From the NCBI GenBank assembly GCA_903859715.1, contig CAIONS010000068.1, positions 124,001-188,000 on the forward strand: a DNA stretch of 64,000 nt, written 5' to 3'. Under the pieces are notes generated by a model, which was given only the letters and a program-made list of their open reading frames with translations, was not told where the DNA came from and made no database searches. Below are positions 44,407 through 52,120 of the stretch, piece after piece; position 1 is the first letter of the stretch, and every line of letters starts with the position of its first letter. This DNA is from an uncultured Opitutia bacterium. Its GTDB lineage: Bacteria > Verrucomicrobiota > Verrucomicrobiia > Opitutales > Opitutaceae. The position numbers were made by a program, and so were the translations under genes.

Positions 44407-44489
44407 TTAATGTGGAACTAAGGAAGGGTGGAATCGGATGGGGATGGCTTGTCCCCGGGTCTTTTCCAGAGTTCCTGAGTTCCACATAA
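44407..44489. repeat. Imperfect inverted repeat between arnC and arnA (formyltransferase)
   Basis: The left arm near 44407-44433 (taatgtggaactaaggaagg) and the right arm near 44462-44489 (agagttcctgagttccacat) are imperfect complements. The word is the same ggaactcaggaac seen at 43351. Confidence 0.65.
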
Positions 44490-44509
44490 AAATTCCGACG
44501 ACCTTTTCC

Positions 44510-45415
44510 ATGTCCAAGCCCCGCATTGTTTTCTTTGGTTACAGCGAAGTCGGCTATGAGTGCCTGTCGCTCCTGCTGGAGCGCGGGGACAACGTCGTGG
44601 CGCTGATCACGCATGAGGACAACCCGAACGAGAAGATCTGGTTCAAGACGCCTGCCGTCGCGGCGCGGGAGAAAGGGATCCCGGTCTTCACCCCGGAGAG
44701 CGTCAACAATCCCGAATGGCGCGAGCGCATCGCGGCGCTCGAGCCCGACCTCATCCTCTCGGTCTACTACCGGAACATGATCGGGACCAAGATCCTGGAC
44801 CTGCCCCCGCTCGGCGCCTGGAACATGCACGGCTCGCTGCTGCCGGCCTACCGCGGCCGGGCGCCGATCAATTGGGCGATCCTCCATGGCGAGTCGCGGA
44901 TCGGCATGACGCTGCACCGCATGGTCAAGAGCGCGGACGCCGGCGCGATCATCGACCAGAATGGCGTGAACCTGAGTCCGCGCGACACGGCCGAGGAGGC
45001 GTTCCGCAAGGTGCTGCCCTGCGCCCGCCGCATCCTCGCCCGGCAGATCGACGCGCTGCTCGCCGGCAAGGTCCGGGAAAAGCCCCAGGATGAATCGAAG
45101 GTCACCTATTTCGGCGGGCGCAAACCGGAGGACGGGCGCATCGCGTGGACGCAGACCTCGCGGCAGGTTTTCAATCTGATCCGCGCGGTGACCGATCCGT
45201 ATCCGGGCGCGTTCACCGATGTGGGTCCGGCGCGGCTGATGGTGTGGTGGGCCGAGACCGATTCGGCGGTGACGCGGGACCGGCACGGGGCGCCCGGCGA
45301 GATCCTGTCGCTCGCACCACTGGTTGTCGCGACGGCGGACGGCGCGATGGAGCTGACCCGCACGGAATGGCGCAACGCGCCGGAGCCGGAGCTGAGCGTG
45401 GGACAGATTCTATGA
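44510..45415 (+). CDS. arnA: UDP-L-Ara4N formyltransferase (stand-alone ArnA N-terminal domain)
   Basis: 301 residues. The formyltransferase fold begins RIVFFGYSEVGYECLSLLLE. Its active-site stretch is WNMHGSLLPAYRGRAPINWA, supplying the catalytic Asn and His, with the Asp in MVKSADAGAIIDQNG. A C-terminal subdomain follows. It formylates UDP-L-Ara4N using N10-formyl-tetrahydrofolate. In E. coli this domain is fused to the decarboxylase; here the decarboxylase is a separate downstream gene. The ATG at 44510 is clear. Confidence 0.9.
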   Translation: MSKPRIVFFGYSEVGYECLSLLLERGDNVVALITHEDNPNEKIWFKTPAVAAREKGIPVFTPESVNNPEWRERIAALEPDLILSVYYRNMIGTKILDLPPLGAWNMHGSLLPAYRGRAPINWAILHGESRIGMTLHRMVKSADAGAIIDQNGVNLSPRDTAEEAFRKVLPCARRILARQIDALLAGKVREKPQDESKVTYFGGRKPEDGRIAWTQTSRQVFNLIRAVTDPYPGAFTDVGPARLMVWWAETDSAVTRDRHGAPGEILSLAPLVVATADGAMELTRTEWRNAPEPELSVGQIL

Positions 45416-45420
45416 AGATT

Positions 45421-45503
45421 TTCACCACGAAGCGCACGAAGGGCACGAAGAACCAGACCTCCTTCGGATCGGACTTCGTGTTCTTCGTGCGCTTCGTGGT
45501 GAA
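45421..45503. repeat. Inverted repeat between the two arnA halves (caccacgaagcgcacgaag family)
   Basis: Arms at 45421-45450 and 45474-45503 pair at 28 of 30 positions. The arm repeats the word (g)cacgaag three times. It begins six bases past the upstream stop codon. Confidence 0.92.
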
Positions 45504-45585
45504 TTCCTGATCTTCGCCAGCCTTTAATCTTTCGTGTCTTTTCGGATGTTTCGTGGTTAACCCTCCTGTCTAACCCATTTCCTTT

Positions 45586-46623
45586 ATGCCGCTCAAAGTT
45601 CTCATCCTCGGTGCCAACGGTTTCATCGGCAGCTCGCTCACGCGGGCCATCCTCAAGCAGAAGGACTGGGAGGTGTATGGCATGGATATCGGCAGCCATA
45701 AGCTCGAGGACAGCCTCGGCAACCCGCGCTTCAAGTTCGTCGAGGGCGACATCACCATCAACCGCGAGTACATCGAGTATCACGTGAAGAAGTGCGACGC
45801 CGTCATCCCGCTCGTCGCGATCGCCAACCCGATCCAGTACGTGAAGGACCCGCTGCGGGTGTTCGAGCTCGATTTCGAGGCCAACCTCGCCGTCGTCCGC
45901 CAGTGCGCGAAGTACAAGAAGCGCATCATTTTCCCGTCCACGTCCGAGGTCTACGGCATGAGCACCGACGCCAAGCTCGACGAGGCCACGACCTCGCTCG
46001 TGTACGGCCCGATCGAGCGCCAGCGCTGGATCTATGCCTGCTCGAAGCAGCTGCTCGACCGCGTGATCTATGCGTACGGCGTGCGCGACAACGTGGACTA
46101 CACGCTGTTCCGGCCGTTCAACTGGATCGGGCCGAAGCTCGACGACGTCATGGAGCCGAAGGAGGGCAGCTCGCGCCTCTTCACTCAGTTCATCTCGAAC
46201 GTCATCTTCAAGAAGCCGCTGCAGCTGGTGGACGGCGGCAAGCAGAGCCGGTCGTTCACCTTCATCGACGACGGCGTGGACGCGCTATTGCGCATCATCG
46301 AGAACAAGGACGGCTGCGCCTCGCGCCAGATTTTCAACCTCGGCAACCCGCGGAACGACGTGAGCGTGGCGGAGCTGGCGAAGCTGATCATCGCGGCGTT
46401 CAAGGACTATCCCGAGTACCGCGAGCACGCGGCGAAGGCGAAGACGGTGATCGTGCCGTCGGGCAAGTATTTCGGCAAATACTACCAGGACATCCAGAAG
46501 CGCGTGCCCTCGATCGCCAACGCGAAGAAGCAGCTCGGCTGGTCGCCGAAGGTGAACCTCAAGACCGCGATCAAGCTGACCCTGGACTACCATCTCGCGC
46601 ACAAGGATTATCAGCTCGAGTGA
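45586..46623 (+). CDS. arnA: UDP-glucuronate decarboxylase (stand-alone ArnA C-terminal domain)
   Basis: 345 residues. An SDR fold with NAD motif VLILGANGFIGSSLTRAIL. The catalytic set is in FPSTSEVYGMS (Thr, Ser, Glu) and RWIYACSKQLLDRVIYAYG (the Tyr-x-x-x-Lys pair). The Glu of STSEVYG and the Arg in SRSFTFIDDGVDAL distinguish ArnA-type decarboxylases from epimerases. It oxidises and decarboxylates UDP-glucuronate to UDP-4-keto-arabinose, the substrate of ArnB. The length equals the E. coli C-terminal domain. The start ATG is at 45586. Confidence 0.9.
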   Translation: MPLKVLILGANGFIGSSLTRAILKQKDWEVYGMDIGSHKLEDSLGNPRFKFVEGDITINREYIEYHVKKCDAVIPLVAIANPIQYVKDPLRVFELDFEANLAVVRQCAKYKKRIIFPSTSEVYGMSTDAKLDEATTSLVYGPIERQRWIYACSKQLLDRVIYAYGVRDNVDYTLFRPFNWIGPKLDDVMEPKEGSSRLFTQFISNVIFKKPLQLVDGGKQSRSFTFIDDGVDALLRIIENKDGCASRQIFNLGNPRNDVSVAELAKLIIAAFKDYPEYREHAAKAKTVIVPSGKYFGKYYQDIQKRVPSIANAKKQLGWSPKVNLKTAIKLTLDYHLAHKDYQLE

Positions 46624-46630
46624 GGAAATT

Positions 46631-46713
46631 TTTACCACGAAGGGCACGAAGCACACTAAGCCCGGACCAATTCAGAGGTATTTCTTCGTGCGCTTTGTGC
46701 CGTTCGTGATGAA
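46631..46713. repeat. Imperfect inverted repeat between arnA (decarboxylase) and arnD
   Basis: Arms at 46631-46660 and 46684-46713 match at 24 of 30 positions. Same family as 38340 and 45421 (accacgaag words). It ends 14 bases before the arnD start. Confidence 0.8.
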
Positions 46714-46727
46714 CCCGAAGTTGTCCC

Positions 46728-47627
46728 ATGCCCATCCGCCTTGCCCTGAAAGTTGATGTCGACACCGACCGCGGGACGCGGATCGGGGTGCCGAATCTCG
46801 TGGCGGATTGCCAGGCGGTGGAGGCGCCGGCGGCTTTCCTGTTTTCGCTCGGGCCGGATCAGACGGGGCGGGCGATCACCCGTGTGTTTCGGCCGGGTTT
46901 TTTTCAAAAAGTCAGCCGCACGAGCGTGGTCCAGATCTACGGGATCCGCACACTGCTCAACGGCACGCTGCTGCCCGCGCCGCACATCGGCCGGCGCAAT
47001 GCGGCGGTGATGCGCCGGGTGCGGGACGACGGCTTCGAGGTCGGCATCCACTGCTACAACCATTACCGCTGGCAGGATTACGTGCAGACGATGCCGCTCG
47101 ACGCGGTGCGGGCGGAGTTCATTGCGGCGCGGGCCGAGTTTCTGCGCATCTTCGGTCACGAGGCGAAAACGGCTGGTGCGGCGGGTTGGCAGAGCAATGC
47201 GAAAAGCCGGCAGGCTTACGACGAGGCGGAGCTGCTGTACGCGAGCGATACGCGCGGCGGGGCGCCGTTTTTCCCGCGTGTGGACGGACAGGTGTTCAAG
47301 ACCCTGGAGATTCCCAGCACACTGCCGACGTTCGACGAGCTGATGGGCCGGCCGGAATACCCGGATGAGAAAATCGTGCCGCATTTCATGTCACTGCTGC
47401 GGGCCGACCAGCCAAATGTGTTTACCCTGCACGCCGAGATCGAGGGCATGGGCCGGCGCGGCCTGTTTCAGGACCTCTTGGCCGCGTGCAAGCAGGCCGG
47501 CGTGGAGTTTATCCGCATGGACGACCTTGCGAACGAACTGCTGGCGAACCGCGCGGCGATCCCGGTGCGCGACCAGGTGATGGGCACGATTGATGGCCGC
47601 ACGGGCGTCGTCGCCATGCAGGCGTAG
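46728..47627 (+). CDS. arnD: 4-deoxy-4-formamido-L-arabinose-phosphoundecaprenol deformylase
   Basis: 299 residues of a NodB-type polysaccharide deacetylase fold. It opens with LKVDVDTDRGTRIGVPNLV, the ArnD signature and metal-binding Asp pair, then VGIHCYNHYRWQDYVQTM and AAGWQSNAKSRQAYDEA. The C-terminal segment FTLHAEIEGMGRRGLFQDLL is typical of ArnD. It removes the formyl group from undecaprenyl-linked formyl-Ara4N before ArnT transfer. It completes the run; no arnE/arnF flippase or UDP-glucose dehydrogenase is in the window. Confidence 0.9.
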   Translation: MPIRLALKVDVDTDRGTRIGVPNLVADCQAVEAPAAFLFSLGPDQTGRAITRVFRPGFFQKVSRTSVVQIYGIRTLLNGTLLPAPHIGRRNAAVMRRVRDDGFEVGIHCYNHYRWQDYVQTMPLDAVRAEFIAARAEFLRIFGHEAKTAGAAGWQSNAKSRQAYDEAELLYASDTRGGAPFFPRVDGQVFKTLEIPSTLPTFDELMGRPEYPDEKIVPHFMSLLRADQPNVFTLHAEIEGMGRRGLFQDLLAACKQAGVEFIRMDDLANELLANRAAIPVRDQVMGTIDGRTGVVAMQA

Positions 47628-47655
47628 TCGGCCTGTGGCCGGCTCGTGGCCGGCT

Positions 47656-47745
47656 GGAGATGGGAGTTAGGAGATGGGAGCTGGAAAATCTGATTTGCGC
47701 CGCTTTCGTGGTATTCCATCTCCTATCTTCCATCTCCCAACTTCG
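47656..47745. repeat. Imperfect inverted repeat (gatgggagttaggagatggg family)
   Basis: The left arm near 47656-47686 (ggagatgggagttaggagat) is roughly complementary to the right arm near 47716-47745 (ttccatctcctatcttccat). The arm is built of repeated ggagatgg words. Half arms of this type also lie at 22718-22742 and 62870-62930. Confidence 0.7.
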
Positions 47746-47769
47746 AATAAGCCGGGCCAGCGGCCCGCC

Positions 47770-48969
47770 TTATTTCCGGTCGATTCGTGAGAACAGCCAC
47801 ACGCCGAGTGCCAGGATGATCAGATTGGGCACCCAGAGCAGCAGGTCGGGGCGGTATTCCGGGTGACGGTCGAGTGCTTTCACGGCGACGGTCAGCAGAT
47901 AGTAACCGAGGGTCAGAAGCAGGGCCACGCCGAAGTTGGCGGACGTCTCACGGCGCGAGACCTTGATGCCGAGTGGCACGCCGAGCAGTGCGAGGGAAAA
48001 CACGGCGAGCGCGGTGTTGAACTTGTCCTGGTACACCAGCTCCAGCTTCATCCGGTCGCGGGCAAACTGCTTGGCCTCGTCCGGCGGCGGAACCAGAGCG
48101 GCGACGCGCGCCCGCTCGGCGTTCAGCTCGCTGTAGGTCATCCAGTCCTGCTTTACGTGCACGCCGCCGCGGCCGAAGAAGCGGCTGAGCGACAACCGCA
48201 CCGGCTCGGAGCGTTCGAAGGAACCGACAAGCGGCGCCTCGGAAAAATTCTCAGGACTCTTCTCGTTGCGCGTCTCCACCTGCGCGTGGGTGAGGGTGAG
48301 GATCAGGGCATTGTCGGCCTCGTCGTAGTCGAAGTGACCGCTTTCGGCACGGACGAGCCGCGTGACGCGCTTCTGGTCGTCGAGTTCCCAGAGCCAGAAG
48401 TCGCGCATTTCCGAGCCGTTCTTCTCGTTCACATAGACAACATAGCCGGGGAAATCGCGGATGAACGTTTTTTCCACGATGAAGCGGAGCGGATTCGCGC
48501 GGACGGCCTCGCCCAGCGCCCGGTGGTATTCCACCCGGGCGCGCGGCATGGAATCGAAATTGAAGTAAAGCGCCAGGGCCGCCCCAAGGGCTGCGAGCAG
48601 GATGACGGGTCGGGAAATCCGGTTGATACTCAGCCCGACGGCGCGCATCGCGGTGACTTCACTGTCGGCGGACAGCCGGCCCAGGGTCAGCAGCACTCCG
48701 GTCAGGAGGCCCATCGGCAGCGAGTAGGTGATCGCGAACGGGATGAGCAGCAGCACCAGCTTGGTGAACAAGGCCGCCGAAAACTGGCCCGCGAGCATGT
48801 AGGGCAGCAGGTCGCGCGCGATGTTGGGCACCATCACGATGAACGTGAACAATCCGACCGCGGCCACGCAGGTGAAAAACACGCTTCGGAAAATGTAGCG
48901 GTCGAGGAGGTTCAGTTTCGTTTCGGGTTCGGGCGCAGGGTTCTTCGCAGACGGAGGGTCCGCTGACAA
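47770..48969 (-). CDS. LptF/LptG family permease (LPS export)
   Basis: About 399 residues. It has a YjgP/YjgQ layout: three N-terminal helices (YIFRSVFFTCVAAVGLFTFI, LFTKLVLLLIPFAITYSLPM), then SADSEVTAMRAVGLSINRIS, the coupling helix typical of LptF/LptG, a periplasmic beta-jellyroll domain (residues about 120-300) and three C-terminal helices. It passes lipopolysaccharide from the inner membrane to LptC/LptA. It is convergent to arnD, fitting a lipid-A-related neighbourhood. No ATG precedes the first helix. A TTG at 48969 is the most likely start; the frame upstream to 49098 runs into a repeat cluster. I cannot say whether it is LptF or LptG. Confidence 0.88.
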   Translation of the reverse strand: MSADPPSAKNPAPEPETKLNLLDRYIFRSVFFTCVAAVGLFTFIVMVPNIARDLLPYMLAGQFSAALFTKLVLLLIPFAITYSLPMGLLTGVLLTLGRLSADSEVTAMRAVGLSINRISRPVILLAALGAALALYFNFDSMPRARVEYHRALGEAVRANPLRFIVEKTFIRDFPGYVVYVNEKNGSEMRDFWLWELDDQKRVTRLVRAESGHFDYDEADNALILTLTHAQVETRNEKSPENFSEAPLVGSFERSEPVRLSLSRFFGRGGVHVKQDWMTYSELNAERARVAALVPPPDEAKQFARDRMKLELVYQDKFNTALAVFSLALLGVPLGIKVSRRETSANFGVALLLTLGYYLLTVAVKALDRHPEYRPDLLLWVPNLIILALGVWLFSRIDRK

Positions 48970-48997
48970 CCAGCAACGCGGGTGGTTCGGCCAATTG

Positions 48998-49136
48998 TAG
49001 AGCGGGGTCGCTGACCCCTGCCTTGGCTTGGGTTCAATGTAGGCGGGGTGCCTCACCCCGCGTTGATTCAATGACGGGTGAGGGCACCCGTCCCACAACG
49101 GAGAATGGAAAGGCGGGGTCAGCGATCCCGCCCTAC
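48998..49136. repeat. Cluster of three hairpins upstream of the LptF/G-type gene
   Basis: The outer arms, gcggggtcgctgacccc near 49002 and ggcggggtcagcgatcccgc near 49114, are each also self-complementary. Inside lie two further stems: gcggggtgcctcaccccgc near 49043-49061 and gacgggtgagggcacccgtc near 49073-49092. The words match the hairpin at 25228. Confidence 0.8.
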
Positions 49137-49150
49137 AGGGAATCGGTAGG

Positions 49151-49885
49151 CTAAAATCCCAGCGAGAGCTGCGGCGTGCCGTTGCCGCCGTCGGTGACGG
49201 GGTCCAGGCACGCGGGGCCTTCGTTTCGGATGCTGCTCACGTAGGTGCTGACAGCGACGGCGGTCATCGCACTGGCGCTGGCAGGTCGTAGCAGCGGGGC
49301 GAGCTGGCTCAAATCCGTGAGCTCCGGGTCGAGCCACGGTTCGAACTGCTCCGGCGTGAGCATCACCGGCATCCGGTGATGAATGGGCCGCATGAGTTCG
49401 TTGGGCTCGGTGGTGATGACGCTGCAAGTCTCGAGCGTGGTGCCATCGGGTGTGCGCCAGCTTTCCCACAGCCCGGCGAGGCCGAAGGGTTGCTCATCGC
49501 GTCGCTGGAAGAGCCAGGGCTGCTTGGACCGGCCGCGATGTTCCCATTCATAGAAACCGCTGGCGGGAATGACGCAGCGCCGGGCGCGGAAGGCGTCGCG
49601 AAACGACGGCTTGTCCGCGACGGACTCGGCGCGGGCGTTGGCCAGAGCCGCACCGTCATCGCTCTTGGCCCAGGCGGGCACGAGTCCCCAGCGCAGTGTC
49701 ACGGCCTCGCACGCGGGGCCGCGGCCGGGTGACGGATTCCGGGCTGGAAGCCGGACGCGCACGGCCGGAATCGCGGAGCCGGGCGCGATGTTGTAGCGCG
49801 ACAGGAACTCGGTGGCCGCCCCGATCCCAAGCCGCTCGAGGATGTCGCGGTAGTGTTGCTCGAGCAGCAGGAAACGGCAGCACAT
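49151..49885 (-). CDS. SRAP (YedK/HMCES) family protein
   Basis: 244 residues. The catalytic Cys is at position 2 after Met processing (MCCRFLLLEQHYRD, where most members have MCGRF). RYNIAPGSAIPAV follows, then VTLRWGLVPAWAKS, ANARAESVADKPSFRDAF, CVIPASGFYEWEHRG (catalytic Glu) and PIHHRMPVMLTPEQF (catalytic His). SRAP proteins form a covalent crosslink with abasic sites in single-stranded DNA. The ATG at 49885 is required by the Cys2 rule. It starts five bases after the HAD gene stop on the same strand, so they are co-transcribed. Confidence 0.93.
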   Translation of the reverse strand: MCCRFLLLEQHYRDILERLGIGAATEFLSRYNIAPGSAIPAVRVRLPARNPSPGRGPACEAVTLRWGLVPAWAKSDDGAALANARAESVADKPSFRDAFRARRCVIPASGFYEWEHRGRSKQPWLFQRRDEQPFGLAGLWESWRTPDGTTLETCSVITTEPNELMRPIHHRMPVMLTPEQFEPWLDPELTDLSQLAPLLRPASASAMTAVAVSTYVSSIRNEGPACLDPVTDGGNGTPQLSLGF

Positions 49886-49890
49886 GGCTC

Positions 49891-50586
49891 TCAGCCCTGC
49901 AGCAGGTCGGGCAGTTCGCGGATGCTGGCGAGCTGGATGAAACGCCCGGGTGCGTCGGGAACCTCGTCGGTGCGCTCGTGACCCCAAGTGAGATGGTAGG
50001 GCACGTGGGCGCCGCCGCCGCCGAGGGCGAGCACAGGGAGGATGTCGGACTTCAGGGAATTGCCGACCATGAGGAACTCCGCCGGCGCGATGGCATGGCG
50101 GCGCAGGATCGTGGCATAGGCCGCCTCATTCTTCTCCGAAAGAATCTCGATGTGGTGAAAGTAGGCGGCGAGGCCGGACTTGGCCACCTTCCGCTCCTGG
50201 TCGCGCAGATCGCCCTTGGTGATGAGCAAAAGACGGTGCGTCCCGGCGAGGGTGATGAGAGTCTCGGCCACGCCGTCCAGCAGCTCGACGGGATGCTCCA
50301 GCATGTCCTGGCCGAGGTTGATCAGCGTCTGGATTTCCTCCGCGCTGATGCGGTTCTGCGTGAGCTCGATGGCGGTCTCGATGGCGGAGAGCATGAAGCC
50401 CTTTACGCCATACCCGTAGAGCGGAAGGTTTTTCATCTCGGTGGCGAACAGCGTGCGGTCCACCGTGGCGGCGTCGTGGTACTGGGCGAGCAACGCGCGG
50501 TAGCGCTCATGCACCTGCTCGAAGATGTTCTCGTTGTGCCAGAGGGTATCGTCGGCATCGAAACCGATCACGCGGCAGGTTTTCAT
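49891..50586 (-). CDS. HAD-superfamily hydrolase
   Basis: 231 residues. HAD motif I is VIGFDADDTLWHNENIFEQV, motif II LLLITKGDLRDQERKVAKSG and motif IV FLMVGNSLKSDILPVLALG. The cap domain is helical (residues about 15-90). The family contains phosphoglycolate-like and nucleotide phosphatases; the substrate is unknown. It is upstream of the SRAP gene with a four-base gap. The start ATG at 50586 is immediately before motif I. Confidence 0.88.
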   Translation of the reverse strand: MKTCRVIGFDADDTLWHNENIFEQVHERYRALLAQYHDAATVDRTLFATEMKNLPLYGYGVKGFMLSAIETAIELTQNRISAEEIQTLINLGQDMLEHPVELLDGVAETLITLAGTHRLLLITKGDLRDQERKVAKSGLAAYFHHIEILSEKNEAAYATILRRHAIAPAEFLMVGNSLKSDILPVLALGGGGAHVPYHLTWGHERTDEVPDAPGRFIQLASIRELPDLLQG

Positions 50587-50604
50587 GAGGGAGGCGGGGA
50601 AGGT

Positions 50605-50686
50605 TTCACCACAAAGCTCACGAAGCGCACGAAGGCCGGAAAGCCAAATTGTTTTTCACCGCGAAGAGCGCAAAGCGCGCGAAGGT
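50605..50686. repeat. Tandem direct copies of an accacgaag-type arm
   Basis: Two copies in the same orientation, beginning near 50607 (ttcaccacaaagctcacgaa) and near 50656 (ttcaccgcgaagagcgcaaa), lie 49 bases apart. Other members of this family are inverted, so this is an altered layout. Confidence 0.7.
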
Positions 50687-52083
50687 TAATTCTTCGTCAG
50701 AGCGGCAAGTTGCGCAGCCTCGGCTTCCGCCTTGATATGCTCGAGTACCCGCAAATGGATTCGATGCACCAAGTAGTCAGACCACACCCGCCAATAACGG
50801 TTAGGCCATAGGTTTTGGTCATACCAAGTCGTTCCGTCGAGCTGAGTCCGACCGTCGGGCAGGGCTGTGAGCAAAAACTGGCCGTGGCGTGACCGAAAAA
50901 ATCCATCGAGATGGGGCGGATGCAGGCTTGGATAGGGAGAAAGTTCGTTCATTGGCGGCGGCTGCCGAATCACATCGAACGCCAGACGATGCGGCTCATC
51001 CCATACAGTAATGGGTTCGACAAAGGGCCCGGTAGAGAACTCGCAGTGTCGCACTGCCCCAACGCCATGTCCCCAGATTCGGGCGCGCACCGGGTAAGCG
51101 ATCCCGCTGCGGAAAATCAAATCCTGCGGCGCAGGTAGCTCGGAAAAAGTGATGACATGATGCCAGACGACCGCGGGTGGGGCAGCGATAATAATCCGGG
51201 TCGTGGCCTCGATGATCGGTCGCGAAGGCGTCAACTGGGCCTCGCTATACAGAAGCATCGGCAAGACGAACCAGGCAGCGCTGTAAAGCCGGCGGGTGGC
51301 ATGCTGGTTCCAGCGGCTGAATTGGATCCAGTAGGCCACAGTGGCGCCAAGGATTGCCAAGGGCAGCGCCAGCGGTGCGGCCATCAGCACGCAAAGCAGG
51401 CCTTCGATGGCAAAAAACAAGAGAGCGAGCCCTGCGAAAAGAACGGAGAGCATCGCAACGATACAGCAACTGCCCCACGTGCGTGGCTCGGCGGCCGAAT
51501 GGATCAGCGCTGAGACCAAGCCCATGAAAAAGGGCATGCCGACGAAGAGTCCCCAGCCGTAGGATTTCAGCATTATCGTGCCGAAGGCGATCAGCGGAAC
51601 CGCAAGCGTCACAGTAAGAATCAATCCGGCGAGTGCACTTGCGCGCGGATCGGAAAAGGCCAGCCATGAATTCCAGCGATTGCCCGTACCAGTCGCAGTC
51701 GACGCATTTTTGGAAGAGACGATGCACAGACAGAGGAAAAATCCGAGGTTCACCACCGGGACGAAAAACAGGGCGGCCAGCCCCAGTGGCCACCGGGCGT
51801 CCCGGAGTCGGCGCACGGTTAGGACAACGCCGGCAGCGATAAACGGCAATGCCAGTACGAGCAGGGCAAAGAGAAAGGCCCTACTTTGATCGGGGGCCGG
51901 TGCAAACGGCCGGCGCAGGGGTTGCCAATAGCTTGTCCAGTTCCAGTAGCCGGCGTCAAAAATGGCAGCAATCAGCCGGTCCAGATTGTACTTCAGCGCC
52001 ATCAAGACCATGCCCCAGCCAAGGTAGGCGGCGCGGCCGGTGGTACCCTTGGTATTCCAGAGCGCGGAGGGGTTGAGGATCAT
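50686..52083 (-). CDS. DUF805-like membrane domain fused to a SRPBCC-type domain
   Basis: 465 residues. The N-terminal half has a DUF805-like signature (LWNTKGTTGRAAYLGWGMVL, VLTVRRLRDARWPLGLAALF) and further membrane helices up to about residue 290. The C-terminal part (about residues 300-465) is soluble: TTRIIIAAPPAVVWHHVITF, then VGAVRHCEFSTGPFVEPITV and LTALPDGRTQLDGTTWYDQ, the pattern of START/SRPBCC polyketide-cyclase-like domains. I have not seen this fusion described. The ATG at 52083 lies 37 bases after the radical SAM gene stop, same strand. Confidence 0.65.
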   Translation of the reverse strand: MILNPSALWNTKGTTGRAAYLGWGMVLMALKYNLDRLIAAIFDAGYWNWTSYWQPLRRPFAPAPDQSRAFLFALLVLALPFIAAGVVLTVRRLRDARWPLGLAALFFVPVVNLGFFLCLCIVSSKNASTATGTGNRWNSWLAFSDPRASALAGLILTVTLAVPLIAFGTIMLKSYGWGLFVGMPFFMGLVSALIHSAAEPRTWGSCCIVAMLSVLFAGLALLFFAIEGLLCVLMAAPLALPLAILGATVAYWIQFSRWNQHATRRLYSAAWFVLPMLLYSEAQLTPSRPIIEATTRIIIAAPPAVVWHHVITFSELPAPQDLIFRSGIAYPVRARIWGHGVGAVRHCEFSTGPFVEPITVWDEPHRLAFDVIRQPPPMNELSPYPSLHPPHLDGFFRSRHGQFLLTALPDGRTQLDGTTWYDQNLWPNRYWRVWSDYLVHRIHLRVLEHIKAEAEAAQLAALTKN

Positions 52084-52120
52084 GGCGACGGGAGAACTTG
52101 CGGACGAGTGGGTTCGGGCA

